Positions 1 through 11,260 are shown, counted from the stretch's first letter. The stretch is 64,000 nucleotides of DNA from Pseudozyma flocculosa PF-1 (GCF_000417875.1 NW_006920875.1:350538-414537), one strand, 5' to 3'. A program made the numbers and translations. Notes: a model not told the origin generated them from the letters alone.

Positions 1-530
1 ATAATCTCTCGCCTGGAGTAGATGCAAACGCGGCCGTGAGCATCGAGCGAATGAAACGGAAGGAGGCGAGGGGAAGCAGAGCGGTCAGGGATCGGAACTG
101 TGCGAGGAGGACACGAGCGGAATGCACACATACCGATGCGAGCCGCCTTGAAGAAGAGACCCATGAACCTGCGGCGTCAGGAAGCATTCGGACCGAAGAA
201 GCGACAGTTCGGAGGTCAGCGTTCGAGGCAAGGCAGCGCAGACCCGGTAGGACGGGCATGGGATTGACGGCTGACGCGCACCCCTGCTTGTTGCGATCGA
301 CGAGCGCTGGTGCCGTGGCGCGGACGTATGTGCATGTGCAGATGAGGAGCAAGATGACGAGCAAGAGCGATTGGAAGTTGAATAGCGCCGACTGCGCCAC
401 GTCGTCGACAGACAGCGTGACGGAGGGAGAGCAAGCCAAGGGAGGAGGAAAGCGGGTCGGCGTGTCAGTCGAGCGCGCGGGCCAAGTCAGGCTATCATGC
501 TTGAGGAGGAGACGGAGCGGAACGGACCAT
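1..530 (-). CDS. KSH1: Kish/TMEM167 family early secretory protein (KSH1), 3' part beyond the left edge
   Basis: Small two-helix membrane protein of the Golgi/early secretory pathway; yeast Ksh1 is about 72 residues. The exon at 391-282 encodes [17 protein letters not shown] followed by [19 protein letters not shown], a near-exact match to the family N-terminal helix and its LDRNK motif. Exon 168-134 adds [11 protein letters not shown], and exon 12-1 gives GER-L, the start of the conserved ARIGER(L)SPYV block, before the window ends. Introns 281-169 (gtgcgc...ccgcag) and 133-13 (gtatgt...ctccag) keep phase. The start is inferred: the conserved Ser-2 follows an acceptor directly, so a first exon holding only ATG (530-528) is proposed, with a weak donor gtccgt and an intron of 527-392. 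The gene is divergent from ERG7 with about 0.5 kb between starts. The family call is firm; the first exon is uncertain. Confidence 0.85.
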
Positions 531-1043
531 CTTGCACAACTTTGCGAGGTGGGCGGAGGTGGTCCGATGTTGCGCGCCTCAAGAAGAGGTATGCAGCGAG
601 GGCGGTGCGGGAGCGGGAGCGAAGGGGGGAAAGGCGGTGGTGGTCAGAGAGGTGGAGTTGGCGAGCGAGATGCGGTCCGTCTGAGCCTGGCAGGCTAGGC
701 CAGCCGACGCCTTGCCGGGAGCGGCCCGTGCTCCGAAGGCCGTCGGCCGACTTCCGAGGCCACGCTCCTTCTCCCCTCTCAGCTGATTCTTGATCCCGCC
801 GCCGGACCCTTGCGGTGCATGCGCCGCTTCAAAGTCGCTGGCTCCGATGTGCTTCGCTCGTTGGTCGTCTGCTCTTTCACACACCACCAGCAACGTCTCC
901 TGCTGCGCTTGCCATCGTACCATTCCGACGTTCGGACACGCCCCCGAATCCGCACAAAAAGGGAAACCGACGTCTGCGTGCGAGGTCCTCTCCTCGCCCC
1001 CAACACCTCGACCTCCATCACCGACCCCACACCTGCACCGGCC
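531..1043. promoter_or_regulatory. Shared upstream region of KSH1 and ERG7
   Basis: A 513-bp interval between the proposed ATG of KSH1 (minus) and the ATG of ERG7 (plus). The ERG7-proximal half is rich in pyrimidines and CCA/CAC, as in leaders just upstream of other genes here. I see no TATA box and no third gene. Open frames across it are GC-driven and lack conserved motifs. Confidence 0.5.
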
Positions 1044-3578
1044 ATGACCAGCTCCAGCTCCACACCGCCGCTCGGACGAACCGACCCGGCGAGGTGGCGA
1101 CTCAAGGTCTCTGACGGTGGCCGCCACGTCTGGCACTACCTCCGCGACGATGAGCAGCTCGCCCGCTGGCCCCAGACAGTCGAGGACAAGTACTGGCTCG
1201 GCCTCGACGTCGGCCTGCCCGAGTTGCCGCGGCCGACGACGCCCATCGAGTCGGCCCGCAACGGCCTCTCGTTCTACCGCCACCTCCAGTCTTCGGACGG
1301 CCATTGGGCCGGCGAGTATGGCGGTCCCATGTTCCTCCTGCCAGGCCTCATCATCGGCATGTACGTCACCCAGACGACCATCCCCGAGGAGTGGAAGGTC
1401 GAGATGGCGCGCTACCTCTGGAACCGCGCCGACAAGACCGACGGCGGCTGGGGCATCCACATCGAGGGCCACTCGACCGTGTTTGGCACCGCGCTCAACT
1501 ACACTGTGCTCCGGATCCTCGGCGTATCGGCCGAGCACCCGATGATGGTCAAGGCGAGGGGCACGCTCCACAAGCTCGGCGGCGCCACGGGCATCCCCAG
1601 CTGGGGCAAGCTCTGGCTGGCGCTGCTCAACTGCTACGAGTGGGAAGGCATGAACCCCATTCCGCCCGAGCTCTGGCTCCTGCCCGACTGGATGCCAATC
1701 CATCCCTGGCGCTGGTGGATTCACACCCGCATGGTCTACATCCCTATGGGCTACCTGTTTGGCAAGAAGTTCAAGGCCCCCCTCGACCCGCTCATCGAGT
1801 CACTGCGCCAGGAGCTCTACGTCGAGCCGTACGAGTCGATCCGCTGGTCGGCGCAGCGCAACAACGTGGCCCAGGTCGACGTCTTCGCCCCGCACACGAT
1901 GCTCCTCGACACGCTCATGGGCGTGCTTTCGGCGTACGAGGGCTGCAACATCCCGCCCATCCGTCGCGCCGGTGTCCGACGCGCCTACGAACTGCTATGC
2001 CTCGAGGACGAGAACACGAGCTACCAGTGCCTGGGCCCCGTCAACAAGATGCTCAACTACGTGTGCCGCTGGAACGAAGAGGGCCATGAGAGCGAGGCCA
2101 TGGCGAGGCACCGCGAGAAGCTCAAAGACTTTGCCTGGATCGGCGCAGAGGGCATGATGATGACCGGCACCAACGGCAGCCAGCTCTGGGGTGAGTGACC
2201 GGCCGGTGCGGGCAGCCTCGCACCTGCCCAAGGAAGCTCCTTGCCGGCGAGAACGTACAGCTGACCATGCCTCCGGCGCTGCTCCTCCCCGTCCCACCCC
2301 TCCGCCGTGCTGCAGACACTTCCTTCATCGCGCAGGCCATGGTCGACTCGGGCTTGGCGGCCGAAGAGGAGAACCACGACATCTGCCGGCGGCTGCTGCA
2401 GTGGCTCGACGACTGCCAGATCCGCGAGGACCCCAAGCACTTCAAGAGCTGCTACCGCTTCTCGACCAAGGGGGCGTGGCCCTTTTCGACAAAGGAGCAG
2501 GGATACACCGTCAGCGACTGCACGGGCGAGGGGCTCAAGGGCGTCATTGTGATGCAGGAGGAGACCGGCTACCTGGCAAAGCAGGTGTCGCAGCGACGGC
2601 TGCGCGACGCCGTCGACCTGCTGCTGACGATGCCCAACCGCGACGGCGGCTTCGCGTCGTACGAGACCATCAACGGGCCGGCGCTGCTGGAAAAGATCAA
2701 CCCGGCCGAGGTGTTTGGCGACATCATGATCGAGTACTCGTACCCGGAGTGCACCACGTCGAGCGTGACGGCGCTGCTCAAGTTCCGCCAAATTGACGGC
2801 GAGTACCGGCGGCAGGACATTGATCGCGTCATTGACGGCGCCATCCGGTACATTCTGCGCAAGCAGCGGCCCGACGGGTCGTGGTACGGCAGCTGGGCCA
2901 TCTGCTTTACCTACGCCGCCATGTTTGCGCTCGAGAGCCTGAGCCTGGCGGGCCTGACGTACCAGACGAGCGAAGAGGTGCGCAGGGCATGCGAGTTCCT
3001 CCTCGGCAAGCAGATGGACGACGGAGGATGGGGCGAGAGCTACAAGGTGAGCCGCCCATTGTTGCCAGATAGAAGCGGGCGATGCCATTGTCGGTGTGCA
3101 GAGGATCGCATCGCAGCTGACCTCTTCCTCGATTGCCTCTGGGCCTGTGCCGCCGCGGTCCAGTCGTGCGAGACGGGCGAGTACTGTCATGCTGCCAAGT
3201 CGCAGGTGGTCAACACGGCGTGGGCCATCATCGCGCTGCTGCACGCCGGTTACCCGGAGCAGGGGCCGCTGAAGCGGGCGGTCAAGCTGATCATGTCGAG
3301 GCAGCAGCCGGATGGCTCCTGGCTGCAGGAGAACATTGAGGGCGTCTTCAACAAGAACTGTGAGTGCCGCGCGGCTGGTTGGAGGTGGTCGTGGTCGTGG
3401 TGGCAGCCGCGTTCGTGGTCTTTCCCATCCTTGGAGGTGTGACCGGTGCTGACGCAGCGACGGCTTTGACCCGTGGCGTGGCCTGGCAGGCGCCATCTCG
3501 TATCCCAACTACAAGTTCAGCTTCACCATCTGGGCGCTCGGCAAGGCGGCGAGGGAGCTCGACTGGAGCGAAAAGTAG
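1044..3578 (+). CDS. ERG7: Lanosterol synthase (oxidosqualene cyclase)
   Basis: Cyclises 2,3-oxidosqualene to lanosterol, the committed step of ergosterol synthesis, on ER or lipid-droplet membranes. Four exons (1044-2190, 2316-3046, 3164-3359, 3490-3578) give 720 residues, normal for the family. Introns are 125, 117 and 130 nt with gtgagt/gtgagc donors, and each junction restores family sequence: QLW|DTSF, GESYK|SCETGEY, and FNKNC spliced to [20 protein letters not shown] repeats are visible ([46 protein letters not shown]). The acid motif that protonates the epoxide reads D450-C-T-G-E rather than the usual DCTAE; the catalytic Asp and its Cys partner are kept. The start at 1044 has a good context (gccATGa) and fits the known N-terminus. 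The 3' end faces the small gene at 3635-4139, 56 bp away. Identity is essentially certain. Confidence 0.97.
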
Positions 3579-3634
3579 AGACGGCGCGCGACGGTGCCGA
3601 AAAGAGGAATCATATACCACCCTCTCGAGGGCTG

Positions 3635-4139
3635 CTATTGCGATGGCGAGGATGATGTGGTGTTGCCCTCGCTCGTCGAGGCCGAAGGTTGTGGTATCGC
3701 GGTCGGTGCCGGTGCCGGTGCCGGTGCTGGTGGCGATGTCGCTGCCGCTGCCGCTGCTGGTACTGCTGATATCGTAGCTGAGGCCGATGTCGGTGTCGAG
3801 GTCGGCCTGGAGGCGGTGGCTGTGGGTCTAGCTGGAGCAAGGGCGGCCCAAGGATCCTCGATGAAGGAGGGTTTAAAGTAACCCGCTGCGAGGCCGAGGG
3901 GAGCGTGGCAGGGCTGTCGATTGTCAGCAGTGCGCGGATGGGGAGCGGGGAAGCGGAGCGCGATGCTGCTCCGCCAACGACTCACGATGGGGTCGAGCCG
4001 GTTTGAGGTTTCGGTCGCGGGCGGGATCACGTTCCCTGCGACGGGGCTGGGGTGGAGCTGGGTCGCCCGTTGGTTCTGGTGGATCGGAAGGATAGGATGA
4101 TATCTGGCGGGACACAAAGGGGATGGGCTGCTCTTCCAT
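3635..4139 (-). CDS. Small two-exon protein with YFKPSFIEDPW motif, unknown function
   Basis: A gene visible only after splicing. Exon 1 (4139-3986) starts MEEQPIPFVSRQ and is proline/arginine rich. A 100-nt intron (3985-3886, gtgagt...ctcgcag) joins it in phase to exon 2 (3885-3635), which opens PGYFKPSFIEDPWAAL. The protein is 134 residues. After the motif the chain is Ala/Pro/Ser/Thr-rich, with runs of Ala and (AP) repeats, and probably disordered. The aromatic/acidic YFKPSFIEDPW block stands out from this background and looks like a conserved short motif, but I do not recognise the family. It is convergent with ERG7 (56 bp between stops) and divergent from the DUF155 gene. Support is the exact phase match, a consensus donor and acceptor, and the placement of the motif at the start of exon 2. 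A fortuitous GC-rich frame remains possible. Confidence 0.6.
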
Positions 4140-4794
4140 CGTGGCTGACCTGTGACGCGCTGAGCAGATATTGCTGGAAGGGGGCGAGGGCGATGGTCGG
4201 GTGAGAAGATGGACGTCGAGATGGAAGGTGAGGACGAGGATGGCGTGGGCGCAGCGCCAACCAGGGCCAGCGTGTGTGGAGGGGCCTCTCTCCCTCGCAA
4301 CTGAAGTTTTCAGCCCGCGGATGCGGTGCCCGTTGGGGCCTTTGGCACGCCATCATGGCGAGTCGACGCTCGCGACGCACGTTGCAACTGCCTCGTCACC
4401 ACCATCACCAGCCATCACCCGCACCGCCTCGGCTTCTGCTCTACATACAGTAGTAGTACTGCTTCTCTCTTTCATTCTTCGTTGCACCCGCTGCATCCAA
4501 GCGCACCTTCCACACCGCATCGCCGCACACGCACCCCAGCCTCAGCCTCGTTGAGGAGCCCTCGCCCGCATTGCCCCGCCCGCACCCCGCGTCCTCATCG
4601 GCACACATCCGATGGACATCCTCGCCAGCCCCTCGAAGCGACTCAGCATCACCAACGTCGTCGGCGTCAATAGCGACACCAATTCCAATAGCCAGACCGC
4701 CCGCACCACCTAGTCGCATCCGTCCCTTCGTCACCACCCGCATTCACCCGCCCCCCGTCGTCACCACCCCGCTCCACCTCGACCAGTGCAAGCC
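4140..4794. promoter_or_regulatory. Upstream region between the small gene and the DUF155 gene
   Basis: A 655-bp divergent interval. It contains one TACAGTA heptamer (4446-4452), followed by a long C/CA-rich pyrimidine leader running to the ATG at 4795. No further gene is seen. Confidence 0.4.
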
Positions 4795-7700
4795 ATGTCC
4801 GGCTCAAATCCCTCGTCCTCGTCCCGCAAAGACGAGCGCAGGAGCCTGCTCCCCATCTCGGAGCAGTCGCGCGCCCCTCCCACGCCTCCACCCGTCCAGC
4901 GACGCTCGTCCAACCCCTTGCCAGGCATCAGCGCCACTGCCTCTTCGCTCCGCACCCGCAGAGCCGGCACCTCGGCCCAGCCCAACGCCAACAAGGCAGG
5001 CGCACTCCACCTCTCCGACCTCGACGAAAACGAACTCGACGACGAGGCCCCCGGAGACCTCGACCCCGCCATCAACGTCAAAGTCAGCCGCACCCCGGCG
5101 AGCCTCCTCCGCGCCGCACTCACCCCGGCAAAGGCCTCGTCGGACGCCCAGCAGCCTGGCTCGGCCGCAAATCGGCAGTCCGGATCGCTCGCGTCGAATC
5201 CAAGCCGCTCTCAGCAGCCTCAGCAGCCATCCGGGTCAACCTCGTCCTCCGTCCGTCCTCCGCCGCCCTCGCCGGCCGCCAGCCGCTTCAAGGGCACACC
5301 GGCTCGCGCCACCCGCTACTCGCTCCCCGTCCGCGCAGAGAAGCCTGTCCGTACCACAAAGACCAGCGGCAAGCACATCGTGCTCCCGAGCGAGAGCCAG
5401 CTCGCCCCGCTGCTGCCCCAGGAGGAAGAGGATGAAGACGACGACGACGATGACGACGACGACAGCGAGGACGACAGCGGCTCGGGCGACGACGACGACG
5501 ATGCCGAGTCCGAAGCAGGCGCCGCCGTCCGCCCCGCCGTAGCTGGCGAGGCCAAGCCGACTGGTGCTTCCGCCCTCCCTACTTCGGACGGCGCATCGGG
5601 CGCGAAGAAGCCGCAGCTGCCCTCGGAGCCCGTGCTGCTCGGGGGCAGAGGAGCGGGCCATGACCTCGAAGCCGTATCCCAGGCGACCAAGCCTCCGGCG
5701 CGCAAGCCTGTCCCTGCTCCGCGAGCTGGCCCCACGATTCCGACGGCGCGTGGCCGCGAGATGGTCGCTCCAGTCGTTGGAAAGCTCGTGACTCCGGCCT
5801 CGACGCAGGCCGGACGCCGACCCGCCGCCTCCTCCGCCCTGGCGAGGGCTGCGGTGTCGTCGGTGTCCAGCGCCGCCGCCCGCGGCATCAAGCAGAAACC
5901 TGCCGCCACCTTCCGCGCGACGGGCGTCCGAGCTCCGCCGCTGAAGCCGCTCAGGAGCGGTCCCGTCTACCACACTTTCGAGCGCATGGCTCCGTCGGCA
6001 CGCGTCATGACGCCGTTGCCCCGCCTGACGGCCTACAGCATCTCGTCGTCGATCCACCTCGGCACGCTGCTCGGCTTCCTGCGGCGCGAGCACGGCGTCA
6101 AGCCGCGCCTCTACGATGAGTGCGCCTACGCCGTGTACACCAAGCCTCTGCTCCCCGGCTTCGGCCGCGCCAATGTCCGCAGCGCGCCCGAGCCGAGAAG
6201 CGCCAGCCCGGGCGCCGAGAGTCGGCGCGAGCGCGAGCTCGAGGAGCGCGAGGAGTTCGGCTACGTCGGCACCTATTTCGAGCATCGCAGCGAAGAGGGC
6301 GACGACATCGACCCAGACGGCTACATCAAGGGCGGCGAGGGTCGAGGCAGCGAGAGCGAGAGTCGCCACGGGCACCGTCATCGCGACGGCGACGAGCGGC
6401 GGGAGGGGGGCGAGACGAGCGCGTGGGAGAGCGAGGCCGAGCACGGCCGCCGACGCCGAGACAGCGGCGGCCATCTCGAATCCGAGACCGACAACGAGCC
6501 GCAGAGCTACGATGGCGCAATGCGCGACCACTCAACCTCTCCTCGCCGTCAGCCGTACCACCTCGGCGGCGGCAGCGGCGGCGGCGGCGACGGCGATGAA
6601 CGAAGCAACGATGCCAATCGCCAGCAGGACCAGCAACGCCAGCCGCAGCACGAGCGCACGCTGAGCAGCAGCTCGTTTGAGGAGGACGAGGCGATGCTGG
6701 CCACGCCGCTTGCAAGGCCGGTGGCAGTCGAGCGCCGCAGCGACGGCTCGGATCCCGAGGACGCCGTACGTCGACCGTTCCTGCTCGAGCGCAAGCGATC
6801 GGGAAGCCAGAGCAGCTCGGACCTCGGCGACTACTCGCGGTCGTGGCGCGACGAGGAGCAGCGCCGCTCCAATGCCAGCGACCTGACGGCCGTCGAGGGC
6901 GAGGTCACCGACCCGGACACGGCGGGCGCGCGCGACATGCTGATCCAGCAGCTGGCAGAGGAGATCGACGGGCCCAATGCGATTGCATCTTCGTACCGCA
7001 GCACCGACACGGTCCTGTCCGCCGAGCTGACCAGCGAGGCCGAGGAGATCCTTGCCGGGCCCGGCGGCGGCGGCTCGAGCCGGCCGAGCAGCCGACGGAG
7101 CAGGAGCAGGAGCGCGAGCGATGGCTCTCTGCGCGGCGGCGGCAACGGTGCCGATTCGCCGCTCGATGCGATCCCAGAGGGCGAGGTCCGAGCGCTGGAA
7201 CAGCTCGTTCCCCTGCCGCCCGAGATGCCGGGCCGGCTGTCGCCATCGCACCGCACCTCTTCCAGGGACCGGCTGCGCCTCGACGACGAGGGCGAGGGCG
7301 ACCGCGATCGCGAGCGGCGGGTGGCGTCGCCGAGCCGGCCGGAGCTGCCGCGCAAGAAGAGCAAGAGCCGGCGCAAGCAGCGCAAGCGCAACAAGTTCAG
7401 CGGGCCCAACATGGCGTCGCACAACCACGACACGTCGGCCAACATGCTGACGCCGCGGCCGATCCTCGAGGCGCTGCAGTCGGCCGAGCTCATCATCCTG
7501 CCGTACGGCGTGCTGGTGATGTACAACTTTACGGCGGCCGAGGAGCGCTCGATCATCGACGACGTGCTGTCGTCGGGCTGCGCGCGCGACATTATGGCCG
7601 AGGACGATCGCGAGACCGAGGCCTTTCACTTCTGCTACGACCCCAACATTGCGGCGCCGCGCATCTTCAACGACTTTTTCACGTTCCGGGCGCCCAACCA

Positions 7701-8398
7701 CCTGCTCAAGCTGTCGCTGGCGCATGCGATTGCGCAGAGCACCAAGCTGAGCGTGTTCGAGGAGCGGATGCAGGACTCGCTCGAGGTGACGTCGCACATC
7801 CCCAAGGAGATGGCGTCGTCGGGCGAGCTGCGCCTCAAGCGGCGCGAGGCGCTGCGCCTGACGGGCCGCCTGTTTAAGCTGCGCGTCGACGTCAACCTCA
7901 CGTCCAACGTGCTCGACACGCCCGAGCTGTTTTGGAGCGAGGCGTCGCTCAAGCTCCTCTACGACGCCATCCGCGACTACCTCGAGATCGACGAGCGCGT
8001 CGAAAACCTAAACGAGCGCCTCGCCGTCGCCAACGACTTGCTCGAGATCATCCACGAGCACATTGCCAACGCTGCCATGTCCAAGATGTGAGTCGTCGAG
8101 AAGAGGGCGGCGGCGGCGTTGAGCGCTTCGTCCCGGGGAAAAGCCAGTGAACACGAGTGCTGACAGACAGGGCGGCACCTTTCCCTTCCCTTCCTGTTCT
8201 TGCCTCGCCTCGCCTCGCCTCCCCGTCATCGTCCCACCCCGCAGCACCTGGATCGTCATCATCCTCATCGTCGTCGCATGCGCAGTGGCCGTGGGAGAGA
8301 TTTCGGCCCGCTTCGTCGTCGGCGCCAACCGGACCGCCGAGGAAAAGGCCTTCCGTGCCGCCACTCGCTTCATGGTCCAGGGCCGATCGACGCTCTGA
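4795..8398 (+). CDS. RMD1/RMD8/Sif3-like DUF155 membrane protein
   Basis: Member of the fungal RMD1/RMD8 family (DUF155); relatives are mitochondrial or endomembrane proteins of poorly defined role. Exon 1 (4795-8087) and exon 2 (8245-8398) flank a 157-nt intron (gtgagt...cgcag), giving 1148 residues, long for the family. Residues 1-400 are disordered, with an acidic Asp/Glu run near 205-245. The first conserved block (TAYSISSSIHLGTLLGFL, then RLYDECAYAVYTKPLLPGFG) lies near 415-465. About 430 disordered, charged residues follow before the DUF155 core (ILPYGVLVMYNFTAAEE, about 900 to 1095). Splicing converts an exon-1 stop into KITWIVIILIVVACAVAVGE, the C-terminal membrane anchor typical of the family, and the protein ends GRSTL. 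The ATG at 4795 is the first in frame. The intron carries a (GCCTC)4 microsatellite (8202-8221). Confidence 0.85.
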
Positions 8399-8410
8399 GC
8401 CGGATCGGGC

Positions 8411-8445
8411 CGAGTCGAGTCGAGTCGAGTCGAGTCGAGTCGAGT
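8411..8445. repeat. (CGAGT)7 pentanucleotide microsatellite
   Basis: Seven uninterrupted CGAGT units lie 12 bp after the DUF155 stop codon, in the short convergent gap before the PRO2 3' end. The same repeat in the same orientation recurs at 56986-57010. Confidence 0.95.
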
Positions 8446-8652
8446 CGCGCACCCTCCGTCGAGGCCCAGCTCGACGCACAGCAACCTGGATCGTCTAGTC
8501 TCTCCCTCCACTACCCTGCCACTCTCAACCGCTCCTGTCAATCTGCCCCTGTGCCTTGCCGTCTTTCATGCATTCATTCCTTGATTTCGTTTTGCGCATC
8601 TGTCCCTCGTCCTCGACGACAACGACGACGACGACGCAAGCACGTCCCGCAC

Positions 8653-10298
8653 CTAGAAGCGGGGATACCGCATCTCGATGTCGTTGTGGGCCCACTCCCT
8701 CTTCTCCCCGCCGTCCTGCGGGGCGCCATTGAACTCGGCGGCCGTCTGCGGCCCGCGACCCTGGGCCTTGACGACGTACTTGTAGATGACGAGTCCCTCG
8801 AGACCCACGGGTCCGCGCGCGTGCGTCCTGCCGGTCGAGATGCCGACCTCTGTGCCGAAGCCGTATCGGAACCCGTCGGCAAAGCGGCTGCTCGCATTGA
8901 CGAACACATTGGCGCTGCTGAGCGACTGCGTGAACTTCTTGGCGGCCGGATGCTCGACCGGGCTCGCCATCTCGCCGCTAGCCCCCTGGGCGCCTGGCGT
9001 AGGGTTGTAGGTGGTGTGCGCGTCGGCGTCGAGGGGACGGCAGAGGATAATGTCGGTATGGTGCGACCCGTGCTCGTTGATGTGTCGGATGGCCTCGTCG
9101 ACGTCCGAAACGACCTTGATGGCCAGATCGAGGTCGAGGAACTCGGTGTCAAAGTCCTCGGCCGTCGCCGCCACCACCTTGCCCACCTTGGCCGACGACG
9201 AGGAGGAGGACGACGAGGGGAGGAGCGAGAGCGACTGCGAGGCGACGGGGAGCGACTCGGCGTCGCAGTGCAGCGTCACGCCGACCTGGAGCAACGCCGA
9301 CGACAGCGTCGTCCAGAGGCCCGAGGTGAGGTGCGAGCGGTGCAGCAGCAGCGTCTCGAGGGCGTTGCAGGCGGCGGGGTAGTCGGTCTGCGGAGAGGCA
9401 GAGGCGGACCGAAGAGCGAGGAGCGAGAAGCGAGGATGCAGCCAGGGCCGTCAGTCACGAGCACGAGCTGCAGGCCGAAGAGGGCACGTCGGAACCAACT
9501 CACCTTTGCGTCGATGACGGTGGCGACTGTCATCTCGACCTCGGCGTCCTCGTGAACGTAGCCCGCGCAGAGGCCGTCGGCGTGGCCCATGACGGGCATC
9601 CTGGCCTCGCGCTGGATGGAGCGGACCAGCTCGTTGCTTCCGCGTGGGATGACGAGGTCGACGTACCGGTCCTGGTGCAGCAGCGCGGCGACGTCGCCTC
9701 GGGTCTCTACCGTCTGGACCAGGTCGCTGGGGAGCGGGGTGGTGGCGAGCGCGGCGGCCACGACCTTTGCCATGACTGCTGCGGTGTGCTTGCTCTCCTT
9801 GCCCCCCTTGAGGATGGCGGCGTTGCCCGACTTGATGGCGAGCGAGGCAATGTTGATGATGACCTCGGGACGCGCCTCGAAGATGCAGAGGAGCACGCCG
9901 ATGGGGCAGGTGAGGCGGTAGAGGTCGAGCGCGCCCGACTTGGACGTGGGTTCGGCGAGGCGCTTGGCGTAGGTGCAGACGTCGAGGGGCGAGGGCAGAG
10001 CTGCGACGTCCGATACGCCCTGGAGCATCGACTCCCACTTGCCCGGCTTGGAAAAGAGGTCGAGGCGGGAGGCGAGCGAGGCGGACAGGTTGCCGGCGGC
10101 GACCTGCTCGTTTGCGAGGCGCATGTCCTCCTTGTTTGCGGCCTCGATCTCGTCGCGGGCATCCTGGAGGTGGGCGCGGATCTGCTCGAGTGCTGCGCTG
10201 CGGGCCTGGTCGGCGGCGGCGCCCTGGGTAAGACGCTGCTGTGCCTCTTCAAAGGCGTGCTTGGCGCGCCTGGCGATCTGTTCGGCATCAACGGACAT
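8653..10298 (-). CDS. PRO2: Gamma-glutamyl phosphate reductase
   Basis: NADPH-dependent reduction of gamma-glutamyl phosphate to glutamate-5-semialdehyde, the second step of proline synthesis, in the cytosol. Exon 1 (10298-9504, 265 codons) and exon 2 (9387-8653) are joined across a 116-nt intron (9503-9388) at DAK|TDYPAACNALETLL, giving 509 residues. The catalytic cysteine of the aldehyde-dehydrogenase fold is C272 in this motif. Other family blocks are CPIGVLLCIFEARPEV, SGNAAILKGGKES, LVIPRGSNELV, RGPVGLEGLVIYKYVVKAQG, and HINEHGSHHTD. The chain is about 50 residues longer than yeast Pro2 owing to Ser-rich and TPGAQGASGE-type loops. The start MSVDAEQIARRAK is the first ATG and fits the family. 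It is divergent from the bL34 gene, with 455 bp shared upstream. Confidence 0.97.
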
Positions 10299-10753
10299 GG
10301 TGCAGAGGGCGGCAGGGTTTAGAGAGGGGAGGGGAGGGGAAGAGGCGGCCCGTATGCGTGCGGCCGGTACGATGATGGTGGGTCGAGGAGAAGAGAGGAG
10401 AGAGAGAGAGAGAGGTGGCTCGAGTCAGCGACAGCGTCGAGCAAGAAGACGGCAACCCTCGGGGTCTTGGACGGCCAAACGCCCCGAGGCTCAGGCGCCC
10501 ACGCATGTGAGAGGTGGGGAGGGCACATCGGGGGCGAGAGAGCGATTCCTCGCTCGCCCCCATCCCCGATGCGCTCGGTCGTGTCGGGTCCGAAGCGCGT
10601 TTTTCTTCTTGGCCGCGGCAGAGGCTGCGCCGTCGTCACCATTTCGGGTGACCCTCTCTCCACCTCTCGACTGCGCTCCTTCTCTTGTATGCTCTGACCC
10701 CCTCGCTACCTCCTCCCCAACCCAACACAGCACAGCGGGCACAGCCTTCAACC
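10299..10753. promoter_or_regulatory. Shared upstream region of PRO2 and bL34m
   Basis: 455 bp between divergent starts. It contains a GA-rich microsatellite at about 10396-10414 and, nearer the bL34 gene, a C-rich leader. No gene or TATA box is evident. Confidence 0.45.
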
Positions 10754-11260
10754 ATGCCTCGCACGTCCCTCCTCGCCGGCCTCGCCGCATCCTCGCGCTC
10801 CAGGATGCTCCGCCCCTCGACGCCGCGCATCTTTTCGGCGCCATCGGTCAGCAGGCAACCCTCCTCTTCTCGCCTGCTCGTCCAGGCAACAGCACCGACA
10901 GCACCGACAACGCCAACGCCAGCGGTATCGGCGCATCCTCGCACTCCCGGGGCATCCACGTCGCTCCTGCGCTCCTTCAACTCGCTCTCGCTCTCCTCTG
11001 GCGTCGCGCGGTCGGCCGCCTCGCCCCTCTCGCTCCTCTCCGCCCTCTCCCGGCCCACCCTCTCCTCTTCCTCGTCGACCTCCCCCCTTGCAACTGCCAC
11101 CGTCGCATCGGCGAGGTCGGTCACTTACGGCTCCGAATACCAGCCCTCGCAGAGGATCCGAAAGAGGAGGCACGGCTTCCTCGCTCGCATCAAGACCAAA
11201 AACGGCAGGAAGACAATCGCCCGGAGGAGGGCAAAGGGCAAGGCCAAGCTCAGCCACTGA
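10754..11260 (+). CDS. MRPL34: Mitochondrial large-subunit ribosomal protein bL34m
   Basis: A single exon of 168 codons encoding the smallest bacterial-type large-subunit ribosomal protein with a long mitochondrial leader. The last about 45 residues carry the L34 signature: [20 protein letters not shown], then [19 protein letters not shown]. This is the Arg/Lys-rich helix-turn-helix that sits in 23S/21S rRNA near the exit tunnel. Residues 1-120 are Ser/Arg/Ala-rich with few acidic residues, as in a matrix-targeting presequence, though unusually long. The start [19 protein letters not shown] (10754) is preferred over an upstream in-frame GTG because it has a good context (accATGc) and begins the amphipathic leader directly. 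Confidence 0.93.
   Translation: MPRTSLLAGLAASSRSRMLRPSTPRIFSAPSVSRQPSSSRLLVQATAPTAPTTPTPAVSAHPRTPGASTSLLRSFNSLSLSSGVARSAASPLSLLSALSRPTLSSSSSTSPLATATVASARSVTYGSEYQPSQRIRKRRHGFLARIKTKNGRKTIARRRAKGKAKLSH

Noticed and set aside
579..1724. 381-codon minus-strand frame over the ERG7 5' part
   Set aside because: It is antisense to confirmed lanosterol synthase coding sequence, has no domain and arises from GC-rich codon use.
2057..3508. 483-codon minus-strand frame over ERG7
   Set aside because: It is antisense to the cyclase exons, and the translated sequence has no conserved blocks.
3594..3881. Plus-strand Gly/Ala-rich frame after ERG7
   Set aside because: It lies opposite exon 2 of the small minus-strand gene. 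Its repeats mirror the Ala/Pro runs of that exon, and it has no leader or motif.
5236..6531. 431-codon minus-strand frame within the DUF155 gene
   Set aside because: It is a shadow of the plus-strand coding frame, with only Ala/Val/Arg-rich low complexity.
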